From DLAJ01 sp964655525 (GTDB lineage: Bacteria; Bacillota; Clostridia; Lachnospirales; Lachnospiraceae), in the NCBI GenBank assembly GCA_964655525.1, contig CAZZNE010000010.1, positions 1 through 64,000 on the forward strand: a stretch of 64,000 nt of DNA, given 5' to 3'. The position numbers were made by a program, and so were the translations under genes. Positions 1 to 9,400 of this stretch are shown piece after piece. Numbering within the stretch: position 1 is the first letter of the stretch; each line of letters begins with the position of its first letter. Under the pieces are notes generated by a model. That model made no database searches and was not told the DNA's origin. It saw only the letters and a list, made by a program, of their open reading frames with translations.

Positions 1-104
1 AGAACGGTTCTACGGGATACGCCGCTGATTGGCATCCCACTGCGGCTACTCATGATATCGCAGCCGCAGAGCTGGCAGATTATATCAAAGCTCTGGGTTT
101 TTAA
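1..104 (+). CDS. SGNH/GDSL esterase, C-terminal end only
   Basis: The frame is open from the window edge (first full codon at 3) to TAA at 102-104 and gives 33 residues. They contain DWHPTAATH followed by an amphipathic helix (AAAELADYI). This matches the catalytic Asp-x-His block and last helix of SGNH hydrolases, best the CE2-type acetyl-xylan esterases that end in a D-W-H-P motif. The protein would remove acyl groups from carbohydrate. The catalytic serine lies outside the window, so the substrate cannot be judged. The gene converges on the minus-strand gene at 187-633, with no clear terminator between them. Confidence 0.6.
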   Translation, partial: NGSTGYAADWHPTAATHDIAAAELADYIKALGF

Positions 105-186
105 TTGTCAGTGTAATTACTATGGGCAGTAATTGACGGTATGGAAGATGAGTAGTAGAAGGCAATTTACAGACCGGAATTGTTTT

Positions 187-633
187 TTACTTTACGCTCG
201 TAATCTCAATCGAATTGTTCACACTGTCTATCGCATACATTTCGTCCCCTCCGACCGGCCTTGCCACCTTTTCGACCGTACCGTCTCTGTAGTATGCGAC
301 AATATAGCGAATTTCATCTAACTCATAGTCCAGATAAACAACCTCCCCGCTGACACTGACATCCATGCATCTTGCACCGGCCGGGAGATATTCATCGGCA
401 ACATCCCAATAATCGTCATCACTTGCGGCTTGCGCATCCTCTGTAAAAAAGGATCGTAACACATCCGAGGACTGCTCCAATTCTGCAGTCAATGTCATAT
501 CTAAAGAGGATATCCCCTGAAATCTTTGCCGCACGATGTCAGATACGGAAACACCGCCGAATAAATACGCTATGACACTAAACACAAGCAGACTGCACAG
601 TAAAAAGAATACTTCTTTATTTTTTCGCTTCAT
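187..633 (-). CDS. membrane-anchored hypothetical protein
   Basis: This 148-residue protein has a basic N-terminus (MKRKNK) and one hydrophobic segment at about residues 8-27, followed by a soluble acidic domain, so it is probably anchored in the membrane with the domain outside. The rest is rich in Asp, Glu, Val and Tyr and looks beta-stranded (for example VVYLDYELDEIRYIVAYY). I recognise no family. A good ribosome binding site (AAAGGCGG) precedes the ATG at 633. It is the last gene of a minus-strand series after the ABC permease, 104 bp away, so co-transcription is possible. An accessory role for the exporter is only a guess. Confidence 0.6.
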   Translation of the reverse strand: MKRKNKEVFFLLCSLLVFSVIAYLFGGVSVSDIVRQRFQGISSLDMTLTAELEQSSDVLRSFFTEDAQAASDDDYWDVADEYLPAGARCMDVSVSGEVVYLDYELDEIRYIVAYYRDGTVEKVARPVGGDEMYAIDSVNNSIEITSVK

Positions 634-737
634 CTGCTACACCGCCTTTCTGTTTTATCAGCACCTACACAGATTATAACACGAAAAGAACGGATTGAAT
701 ATGCGACCGTAGCATTTTACAAAAAGATGGATTTCTA

Positions 738-1508
738 TTAAACGAGCTTCCTGTTAAATAACCACACCCCCGCGATCATATCAAAAACCGTAAGCCCTGC
801 CGTCACACACAGCGCCGCCGTGTAATCGCCGGTCACCGTCTCGCCTGTAAGAAGCGGCAGCGACTCAAGCAGATACACAGGCGAATACGATTTGACCGCC
901 GGAATGAACCCAAGCGCATAGGACACGGCAAAACCGACCCCCACCGTGAGAATGACCGCCGCCGTGGAGTTTGCAAAAGTAGATGCGGGCGGAATAATGG
1001 ACAAAACCCAGATCCCAAAAAGCCAAAAACAAAAAGCGCTGAAAAACAAATGCGCCACGATCCCGTTATCCCAAAAATAGGCGCTATACGCATAGGTGAC
1101 CGCAAAGCTAAGAATAAAACCTCCCGTCCATACCACCGCGGCGACAAACGCCTTCGCACCGAGGATCCGCCCGCGTTTCATCCCCTTTGCCACAATCGGA
1201 ATCAACGTTCCTTTCTGCAACTCCCCGACAACGATCCCGCCGAACATGACAACCATAACAAGGAGCATGATCGGCATATTCTTATAAAACTGCGTCCAGG
1301 CTGTCATTGCATCCACTACAATCTCGCCGACCATCATGCCGCTTTCCGCAAGCTGCTCCGACATCAGCTCCATCAGCCACGGCGTAAGCTTTGCGATCGC
1401 GGGATTCATCACGCCGATCAGACAAAACAATAGCAAAATCAGAAACAGCCGCCCTGACCGCAGCAGCTCCAAACCTTCTTTTTTAACAAATGCCGCCCAT
1501 TGCCTCAT
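738..1508 (-). CDS. ABC-2 type transporter permease (YxlG-like)
   Basis: This 256-residue polytopic protein has about six hydrophobic segments and begins MRQWAAFVKKEGLELLRSGR, the amphipathic entry helix usual in ABC-2 permeases. Its ATG overlaps the stop of the ATPase gene upstream by four bases (ATGA at 1505-1508), so the two are translationally coupled and very likely form one exporter. With the PLDc_N gene and the ATPase it reproduces the yxlE-yxlF-yxlG order known from the Bacillus subtilis sigY operon. The substrate is unknown; export of a toxic compound or a peptide is plausible from the family only. Confidence 0.85.
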   Translation of the reverse strand: MRQWAAFVKKEGLELLRSGRLFLILLLFCLIGVMNPAIAKLTPWLMELMSEQLAESGMMVGEIVVDAMTAWTQFYKNMPIMLLVMVVMFGGIVVGELQKGTLIPIVAKGMKRGRILGAKAFVAAVVWTGGFILSFAVTYAYSAYFWDNGIVAHLFFSAFCFWLFGIWVLSIIPPASTFANSTAAVILTVGVGFAVSYALGFIPAVKSYSPVYLLESLPLLTGETVTGDYTAALCVTAGLTVFDMIAGVWLFNRKLV

Positions 1509-2410
1509 CTGCCTGCCACCTCCATAAATAGATCCTCCAGCGTCGGTTCCATGCGCTCCATGCGCTCAAGATCAAAAGCGCCGTTCATCAGACAGCGCCA
1601 AAGGCCCGTCCTGTCCTCCGCCGCCCCGTTTTCAAGCAGGATGCGCTGCGCACCCTCCCTCTTACCGCTTCCATAGAGCTGCAGAAAACGCTCCGCCTCT
1701 TCAGAGGATGCGAATTCCAGCGCAATATTCCCGCCCCGCCTTTTCGCGCGCACCTCCTCAAGCGTTCCGTTCAAAACGATCTTTCCATCATGCAAAAAAG
1801 CAATCCTGTCACAGATGCGCTCCACATCGGACAGAATATGCGTCGAAAAAAGAACCGTCGTCCGCTCCCTGACCGCATGTAGTACCTCCAATATTTCTTT
1901 TCGCCCGACCGGATCGAGCGCCGACGTCGGCTCATCACAAATAAGCAGCTCCGGACCGTTTAAGAGTGCCTGCGCAATCCCGAGCCGCTGCTTCATTCCG
2001 CGCGAAAAACCTTTGATCCTTTTATTTGCCGTTGTAAGCCCGACCAGCTCAAGAAGCTGCGCGGATCTTTGTCTGATCTCCTCCCTGCGCATGCCGGTGA
2101 TTTCGCCGCACATGGCAAGATACTCGGTCGGCGTCATAAAGCCGTAAAACTCCGGTACATCCGGCAGATATCCGATATAACGGTTCGTCCGATTCTGCCC
2201 GTATACTACCGGCTCCTCTTTGATACGGATATCCCCGCCATCCGGCTGTAATAATCCAAGCACCATCTTCATGCACGTCGTCTTTCCCGCCCCGTTTTGC
2301 CCGATAAACCCGAACACGGAATGTTCGGGCACGGAAATACTCACATCACGCAGAACCTCGTTCGTGCCGAATGCTTTTTTCACATGGGATAACGTAAGAA
2401 TATTCATCAT
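1505..2410 (-). CDS. ABC transporter ATP-binding protein (YxlF-like)
   Basis: The protein has 301 residues from the ATG at 2410. It carries the Walker A motif GQNGAGKTT, the signature FSRGMKQRLGIAQAL (an SRGMKQR variant common in drug and lantibiotic exporters) and Walker B with LLICDEPTSALDP, then a C-terminal accessory domain of about 90 residues. The start is set by AAGAGG just upstream and by the overlap with the PLDc_N stop (2407-2409). A longer open frame to 2485 lies inside the upstream gene and has no support. It powers the permease encoded by the overlapping gene at 738-1508. Confidence 0.88.
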   Translation of the reverse strand: MMNILTLSHVKKAFGTNEVLRDVSISVPEHSVFGFIGQNGAGKTTCMKMVLGLLQPDGGDIRIKEEPVVYGQNRTNRYIGYLPDVPEFYGFMTPTEYLAMCGEITGMRREEIRQRSAQLLELVGLTTANKRIKGFSRGMKQRLGIAQALLNGPELLICDEPTSALDPVGRKEILEVLHAVRERTTVLFSTHILSDVERICDRIAFLHDGKIVLNGTLEEVRAKRRGGNIALEFASSEEAERFLQLYGSGKREGAQRILLENGAAEDRTGLWRCLMNGAFDLERMERMEPTLEDLFMEVAGR

Positions 2411-2607
2411 GCATCCTCTTTTCCGAGTATAAAATATAAGATCGGTCCGATAAACTCCATTCCGACGATCACAATGATCAGCCACAGCATACGGTTTCCG
2501 CGCTTATAATTCCGATGCGTCAGCACATGCCACAGCGTAAAACCAAGCAGCGCAAACTGCACGATTACTAATGGGATCAAAAACGGCAGCATTTCCTGTA
2601 AATTCAT
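2407..2607 (-). CDS. PLDc_N domain small membrane protein (YxlE-like)
   Basis: This 66-residue protein has two hydrophobic helices (about residues 8-26 and 42-60). The second carries the W-L-I-I-V-x-x-x-E-F-I-G-P-I-L-Y-F-x-x-G-K pattern of the PLDc_N (phospholipase D nuclease N-terminal) family. Its end overlaps the ATPase start, and it sits 16 bp after the XRE gene. In Bacillus subtilis the same three-gene order is yxlE-yxlF-yxlG, where YxlE takes part in negative regulation of the SigY operon. The protein is expected in the membrane and may tune or accompany the exporter. Confidence 0.8.
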   Translation of the reverse strand: MNLQEMLPFLIPLVIVQFALLGFTLWHVLTHRNYKRGNRMLWLIIVIVGMEFIGPILYFILGKEDA

Positions 2608-2623
2608 ATCCTATTCTCCTCCT

Positions 2624-3754
2624 TTACTTTTCCGCAAAAAGCGCCAATCTTCTTTTCAGGCGCAAAAACTCTGCGTCTCCCTCCAGCTGCGCAAAAGCCG
2701 GGTGTTCCATTGTCTGCCCGAGACTTTCTATTACAAGTTGCCGACTGCGCGGCGCGTGAGGACCGTTGTCAAGTCTCTCAAACCACTCATTCATCCGATT
2801 AAAATAAGCATCTTCGCGCATAAGAATTTCCGGCGTAGACAGCAGCTCCTCAATACAATCGACATATCTTCCCAAACAAGAAACGACCTTCTCCTTTTCC
2901 CCGCAGACAGCATACGAAACAGCCGCCTGATAAGCAAATTGTGCTATGGCATTCGGATTTAATTTCATAAGCCCATACGCCGTTTCCACCTGCCGCACGC
3001 GGGAAACCGTCTCCTCTATCACGGGCAGCTCCCCCGCATGAATTGACAAATATTGCACAGCATCGGCAACAAGCATAAAAACATGGCTGTACATGTTGCA
3101 CTGTGTATAGCTGTCCGCCATATCCGTATTCCCGCTCATTACATATGCCTGCGTCAGCGCCGTGTTCATCTGCGACATCAATTTGAGCGGATTGCACGCA
3201 TCCTCCAACAATGCCACAACCTCAGCCGCTCTCCCCTGCAGCAGATAGATCATTGCCCGCAGGGCAGCGGCATCGCTGCAAAGCGCCACATCCTTACAAC
3301 CGTTTTCAATGCGCAGGCTTAATCCTGCTATCGCCTCTAAAATTTTTGCCTGTGCCTCCTTGTCATCCGTCAGCATATAATGATTCAGCCAAAGCACCCC
3401 GATCTGGAACAAAAACGGATAACAGGAATAATACCGCTTCACATAACCGTAGCTCTCTTCCATGACCTCCCGAAACGGATTCCCCGCAAACTTCGCCGCA
3501 AGCTCCTGATAGATTTTTTGTATCTGCTCCTTTGAAAGCTGCGGCTCATACCCGACCAGCTCGTCTATACGAATGTCAAAAAAAGCTGCAAGCTGCGGCA
3601 GGATCGTAATATCCGGCATGGTCTGCCCATTTTCCCATTTCGAGACCGATGCCTTTGTCACGCCGACAAAATCCGCAAGCTCTTCCTGCCGGATCTTCCT
3701 TTCATGCCGCAGTCTCGCGATATTCTCTCCGATATTGAATTGATTTGTATTCAT
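2624..3754 (-). CDS. XRE-family transcriptional regulator with long C-terminal domain
   Basis: This 376-residue protein has an N-terminal helix-turn-helix of the Cro/CI type at about residues 6-62 (RQEELADFVGVTKASVSKWE). The remaining 300 residues are helical and TPR-like, with many Ala-Leu repeats and no membrane segments. A strong ribosome binding site (AGGAGAGG) fixes the ATG at 3754. It is the first gene of the operon that continues into the PLDc_N protein and the ABC transporter, so it probably controls this exporter and itself. The C-terminal part may bind a peptide or another ligand, as TPR-containing XRE regulators do; this is inferred from architecture only. Confidence 0.8.
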   Translation of the reverse strand: MNTNQFNIGENIARLRHERKIRQEELADFVGVTKASVSKWENGQTMPDITILPQLAAFFDIRIDELVGYEPQLSKEQIQKIYQELAAKFAGNPFREVMEESYGYVKRYYSCYPFLFQIGVLWLNHYMLTDDKEAQAKILEAIAGLSLRIENGCKDVALCSDAAALRAMIYLLQGRAAEVVALLEDACNPLKLMSQMNTALTQAYVMSGNTDMADSYTQCNMYSHVFMLVADAVQYLSIHAGELPVIEETVSRVRQVETAYGLMKLNPNAIAQFAYQAAVSYAVCGEKEKVVSCLGRYVDCIEELLSTPEILMREDAYFNRMNEWFERLDNGPHAPRSRQLVIESLGQTMEHPAFAQLEGDAEFLRLKRRLALFAEK

Positions 3755-3919
3755 TTCCCACCTCTCCTCATCGCCGCTTCAGGGAACACACTTTTTTGCT
3801 CCTTTTACACAAACGCCCGATATGGTTCTTTCCTCTCATTATCCCCTGCTCTTAATAAAAAAACAAGCGAGTGGCACGATACTTTGAGATATTTAATTAA
3901 CCGACAGGAAACTTATTTG

Positions 3920-3970
3920 AAAAAACAGCGCCCGCCGGATGCGTTATGCTCCCGTCAGGCGCTGTTTTTA
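3920..3970. terminator. bidirectional intrinsic terminator
   Basis: A 12-bp perfect stem (AAAAACAGCGCC at 3921-3932 with GGCGCTGTTTTT at 3958-3969) flanks a 25-nt loop. Read on the minus strand it lies 60 bp after the GH3 gene and ends in a T-run. The A-run on the other arm lets it work on both strands. Confidence 0.8.
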
Positions 3971-4029
3971 CTTCTTATAAACCCTATGTTATTTTTTTAT
4001 TTCCGGTATGCAAAACCTTCCGCTCCCTG

Positions 4030-6396
4030 TTACCTCTGCAATACGGCGTTTGCTTTTTCGATCATTTCAGCAAGCATTTCTCTTGTCAGGCTGCCGTCAC
4101 CGAAACTCAGATTCCCGCGGATCGGCGTCTGTTCCATCATCGACTTCTGCATCTCCTCGTTGATCGCCTCTTCCGCCGCCGACTTTTCTTTTTTCTCCTC
4201 GTCCTTGCGGGACGTCCAGCCGGCCTCCGCGGAAAAGCCGTCGTCCTCCGTCTCTTCCTCCACGTTCACGACCTGCGGCATATAATTCTTTAACAGCGGC
4301 TCCATAACGTCCTTAAGCTCCGGGTGATCCAGCAGCTCGTCCAGCGTCGTGTTAAAATCAACCGTAAACGGAAGTTTTCTGGTTGACATGACCTCAACGG
4401 TCTCCTCTAACCGGATATCGCGCGAGGACGCGGCAATCTCGATCCCATAGTCACCGCTCTCCACATACCAGTCATGAATCTCCGTATTAAAATAAGCAAA
4501 TGCCCGCTTCTCAAGCTCAAAGGTAACGGTTTTTGTCTGACCGGGCTTTAAGAACACCTTCGTAAATCCGCGCAGTTCTCTGACCGGACGGTTCGCGACT
4601 CCCTTCGGGTTCCGCACATAGAGCTGCACCGCTTCTTTTCCTGCCACTTTTCCCGTATTTTTAATATCCGCACTGACTGTCAACGTATCGGTATCTATGA
4701 TCGCATTCGCGCTGACACACAGATTGCTGTAAGAAAACGTCGTATAGCTTAAGCCGTGCCCGAACGGGAACAATACTTCCATCTCGCGCTTGTCATAATA
4801 GCGGTAGCCGACAAAAATACCCTCGCGGTACTCCACCCTGTTTTTTTCACCGGGGAAATTGAGCCATGACGGATTATCCTGTACTCGCAAGGGGAAGGTC
4901 TCCGCAAGCTTACCGCTCGGATTCACTTTTCCGAAAAGCACGTTCACCGTCGCGCCGCCAACCGCTTGTCCGCCAAGATACACCTCCACCACCGCTTTGA
5001 CCTGATCGATCCACGGCATCTCTACCGGAGAACCGTTATGCAGCACTACGACCGTATTGGGCTGAACCTTTGCTACCTCGCTGATCAGATAATCCTGACA
5101 GCGCGGCATGGACATATGCTTTCTGTCGTAACCCTCGGACTCGAAATTATCCGGCAGTCCCGCAAAGATCACGGCAGTCTCCGCCTGTGAAGCAGCCACG
5201 ACTGCCTTGCGGACAAGCTCCTTGTCGATCTCGTCCTGCTCATCCTCATAGCCCTCTACATAATTGATGTTTGCCCTGATTCCGTATGCGGGATTGTTCA
5301 CCGCATCCATGGCGCTCTCCACCTTAAAGCAATTAATGTGGGAGCTGCCGCCGCCCTGAAAACGCGGCTTCTCTGCATATTTTCCGATAAAGGCGATACT
5401 GCCCCTGTTCTCTAACGGCAGCATCTGCTCATTTTTCAAAAGAACAATGCACTCTTCCTCGATCTTCCTGCTCAACTCATGATCGGCATTCATATTCCAG
5501 ACGGTATCCGGTTTTGCCTGTTCCGTATAGCGGTACACGATGTTCAAGATCCGCTCCACGGCCTCATCCAGCACGCTCTCATCCAATGTCCCGTTCTTTA
5601 CCGCCTCCACGATCAGCTTATCGTTCTCTCCTTTGGAGGACGGCATTTCCAGCTCAAGACCTGCTTCCAGTCCCTTTACACGATCGTTGACCGCGCCCCA
5701 GTCGCTCATGACATATCCGTCAAAACCCCATTCCCTGCGGAGAATATCCGTTAAAAACTCCCTGCTGTCAGCAACATGCAGCCCGTTTACACGGTTATAG
5801 GAGCACATCACCGTCCACGGCTTTTTGTATTTGACGGCACCCTCAAACGCCGCTAAGTAAATCTCACGCAGCGCTCTCTCGTCGATCTCCGAGCTGCTCG
5901 TCAATCTGCGATATTCCTGATTATTCGCCAGATAATGCTTTAAACTCGTTCCGACATTCTGACTCTGCACACCCTCGATATGCGCACCGGCAATCTCGGT
6001 TGCCAGATACGGATCCTCACTGAAATATTCAAAATTACGCCCGCACAGGGGGGAACGCTTGATATTGGCCGCCGGACCTAAGATCGTACCGACGCCGACT
6101 GCCTGACATTCTTTTCCCAGCGCTTCTCCCATCTCTCTAAGCAGATCTCTGTCAAAGGAGGCGCTTGTCGCGCACGCAGTCGGAAAGCAGACCGCTTTGA
6201 TACTGTCATTGACGCCGAGATGATCCGCTTCCTCATCCTGCTTACGCAGTCCGTGAGGTCCGTCGCTGACCATATACGCCGGTATATCCAGACGTTCCAC
6301 TGCCTTGGTATGCCAAAAATCACTGCCCGAACACATGCCGGCCTTCTCCTCCAACGTCATTTGGGAAATCAATTCTCTCAATTTTGCCTGCTCCAT
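4030..6396 (-). CDS. glycoside hydrolase family 3 (beta-glucosidase-like)
   Basis: The protein has 788 residues and no signal peptide, so it is cytoplasmic. The N-terminal GH3 barrel runs from about 10 to 300 and includes SDGPHGLR, KHYLANNQE and the nucleophile motif GYVMSDWG (Asp232). The alpha/beta sandwich follows at about 310-560 and a fibronectin-III-like domain at about 590-670. A charged tail of about 100 residues (EEETEDD, KDEEKKEK) is unusual. It probably releases terminal beta-glucose or beta-xylose from imported oligosaccharides. The start has a very strong ribosome binding site (AAAGGAGGAAGG). It lies 78 bp after the diguanylate cyclase gene with no terminator between them, so read-through is possible. 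Confidence 0.92.
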   Translation of the reverse strand: MEQAKLRELISQMTLEEKAGMCSGSDFWHTKAVERLDIPAYMVSDGPHGLRKQDEEADHLGVNDSIKAVCFPTACATSASFDRDLLREMGEALGKECQAVGVGTILGPAANIKRSPLCGRNFEYFSEDPYLATEIAGAHIEGVQSQNVGTSLKHYLANNQEYRRLTSSSEIDERALREIYLAAFEGAVKYKKPWTVMCSYNRVNGLHVADSREFLTDILRREWGFDGYVMSDWGAVNDRVKGLEAGLELEMPSSKGENDKLIVEAVKNGTLDESVLDEAVERILNIVYRYTEQAKPDTVWNMNADHELSRKIEEECIVLLKNEQMLPLENRGSIAFIGKYAEKPRFQGGGSSHINCFKVESAMDAVNNPAYGIRANINYVEGYEDEQDEIDKELVRKAVVAASQAETAVIFAGLPDNFESEGYDRKHMSMPRCQDYLISEVAKVQPNTVVVLHNGSPVEMPWIDQVKAVVEVYLGGQAVGGATVNVLFGKVNPSGKLAETFPLRVQDNPSWLNFPGEKNRVEYREGIFVGYRYYDKREMEVLFPFGHGLSYTTFSYSNLCVSANAIIDTDTLTVSADIKNTGKVAGKEAVQLYVRNPKGVANRPVRELRGFTKVFLKPGQTKTVTFELEKRAFAYFNTEIHDWYVESGDYGIEIAASSRDIRLEETVEVMSTRKLPFTVDFNTTLDELLDHPELKDVMEPLLKNYMPQVVNVEEETEDDGFSAEAGWTSRKDEEKKEKSAAEEAINEEMQKSMMEQTPIRGNLSFGDGSLTREMLAEMIEKANAVLQR

Positions 6397-6474
6397 TTCC
6401 TTCCTCCTTTTTCATTTTAGGCGCTCCGTTTGAAACCGCCCCTCTCGCTCTCCGATTCCCGATGGGTTCCTCTT

Positions 6475-9400
6475 TTATATCTCCGCACCGTCCATACTGC
6501 GGTAGGAATATCGATTCTTTCCGGCGTTTTTACTCTCGTAAAGCGCCTCGTCCGCTTTTCCCAGACATTTCTCATAGTCAAAGGTTTCCTTACTCATGAT
6601 GGCGATGCCGATACTGCAAAAGATCGGGTACGGCTTTCGCCATGCCAGTTTTTTCTGAAACTCATCCAACCGCTGATCTAAAATCTCCTTTGAAACAAAA
6701 TTCTTCAAAAATACGATAAACTCATCACCGCCGAAACGCCCGACATAATCCGTCCGTCGAAATGTTTCATGCAGAGTGTCCACAAACGCGCACAAGACAT
6801 CGTCCCCGCCCTGATGGCCGTATTTGTCGTTAAACTCTTTGAAATCATCCACATCAAATATGAGGAACGCGCAGGATTCTCCCTCTCTTGCATCCTCCTC
6901 CATATATTGAATCGTTTTTTCCTCAAACGCTTTTCGGTTAAAGACATTCGTGAGCGGATCCCGCGTGGCGGCACGCTCGTTTTCAATCTGTCTGATTTTT
7001 TTATCGTTAATATCCTTCAGATAATACAGCGCGTACATCTTACCGGTCTCAGGCTCCCGGAACGCATGCACGAACAGCTCCATCCAGTGATATTCCTCCT
7101 CATTCTTCCTGCGGAACTGCACAGTGACCGTCGCTTCTCCCTCCTCATAGGACTGACGGATATGATCCACATTGATGTGCCGGTAATACTCTCTATAATC
7201 CTCCTCCGCCACAACATCACGCGAATAGGTATCCTGAAGCTGCTGGAATGTCAGATGCTGCTGCCTTCCGATTGCCAGATACTTCTCCCACAGACCGCCC
7301 CCGGAAAGCATCATGCCGGTATCCATATCCACCTCGGCATAGGCGCTCATCTCGGAAAGCATCGCCTGATAAAAATCCTCTTTCCGCACATATTGGCGCT
7401 TAATTGCCTCTCCCTTCGGCAGATGCTTATAGAGCATATCATTCGTAATGAGATGATAGCCCTTGTATGTATAAACACCATCCTTCGCCTTGCTTAAACG
7501 CCCCACACAGCGGACGGGAACTTCGCCCAGCACCGGATGTCTCCACGGATATTCCAATTCCACGATCTTTCCCGTCAGCATCATATCGCGCATGGCGCCC
7601 TCGACATAACTCTGATAGCTGTCAACAATGTTTCCGTGCCAATGCTCATAACAGGCTTCGCCGCTTAAATCGCTCTCCGCGCCGAGCAGCTCGCTCATGC
7701 CTTTATCGATATACATGCGGCCGCAACCCTTGTTTGTGTCCATCTCGAGCATCCACATGCCGATGCGCATATCCTTGAGAATGTCCGCTTCCCGCGCGAG
7801 ATTTAACGTCTCGGAAATGACTTCTTCCTTTCTGTCCGTCGTCATGACGCCTCTCTGCAGCAGAAGATTTCTGAGCACCGGCGCCGTGCGGGCCAAAAGC
7901 TCCTCATGATAGGAATCCTTTTTCGGATTATCGACACCGACAAAACCAAGTACTTTTCCCTCATGTAAAATCGGTACGACAATCAGCCTGCGGATATTCT
8001 GCTCATGTAGTATTTTCCACATCTCCGGTGCGGATTCCCTATAGACATCAATATCGGGAATTACCTCCGCCATGCCTGTGGCAAAGCGTTCCATCCATGG
8101 CGCTATCAGACTCTCGGGGACGGACAACAGCTCCGCTTGCATGCTTTGCACCTGATTTTCACACCACTCGTACAGATTGCTCCATGCATGATTACTCTCA
8201 GAATATAAAAATAAATAACTACGTTCCGCCTTATAAAATTGTCCGGTCTCATGTAAATATTCCCGGACTGCCGTATCTAAATCCTCGTGATCGATCAGCG
8301 CCGCCATGCTTTTTAATGCCTGCTCGCTGACTTTTAAGCGTTCCTCCAGTCCGGTCTGCATCTGCTCCATTACAGATATATCATAGGCAGTCTCTAAACG
8401 CGCCGGTCTTCCGTTCCAATGAACGAGTGTACCCTTCCTGACATACCCGTTGACTTCGGCAGCGCGCTTCGCCGCCGCATTCATATAATAAAGCTCATCA
8501 CTGTCTGCATCTTTGATATATATGGCTTCCTCGAGCTGATCAAGCACGGCTCTATAATCGTTTTCCAAACAGTTGCCCGCATGCCATTCACGGCTTTCTT
8601 TCCCGTCCGCTTGTTCCGGCGCTGCCTGCGCGTCCTTTATCCAATTCTCCTGCTCTTTGCTGCCAAAAAGATAACGGCGCTCAAATTCCTCTGCATCGAC
8701 CGGCTTACTGAAATAGTAGCCCTGCATGAGTTCCGGCATCAACCCTTTTAATGCGCGCAGCTCGTCCACATTCTCCACACCCTCACAGCAAACGCGGATC
8801 TGGACACTGTGCGCAAGCTCCAGCACATTTTGAAGCAGGCGGTAATGATAAGCGCTTTGCCCGATACTGCTGACCACGCTTCTGTCAATCTTCACCTCAT
8901 CGACCGCAAGACCCTTTAAGTAGCTTAATCCCGAATAGCCTGTCCCGAAATCATCGACGGAAACCTGAATCCCACGCCTGCCCCACTGATAAAAAAACTG
9001 ATTATACTTCGTAAAATCCTGAAGCTGCGTACTTTCCCTCAATTCCATGACAACTGCGTCTCCGGGCAGTTTAAACCGGTCAAGCAGCTCATAAATCGTA
9101 TCACTTAATTCTTTTTGCTGAAGCTGAACATAGGAAAGGTTGATGCTCATGGTAAACTTCGGATTCTGCTTACGCCATTCCTTACACTGGCGTATCGCTT
9201 CCTGCAGCACCCGGTTTCCGACCGGAACGATCATGCCGTTCTGCTCCAACACACTGATGAACATATCTGGAAGAACCACGCCGTGATATGCCGAACGGAA
9301 ACGCAAAAGCGCCTCCGCGCCGACAACCTTCATCGTCCGCGCATCAATCTTCGGCTGATACTGCAGAAAAAATCCCTCGCAATGCTCTTGAATGCTGCGC

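Noticed and set aside
3704..4285. A 193-codon plus-strand frame over the terminator and the GH3 end.
   Set aside because: It crosses a terminator and overlaps two genes; no ribosome binding site.
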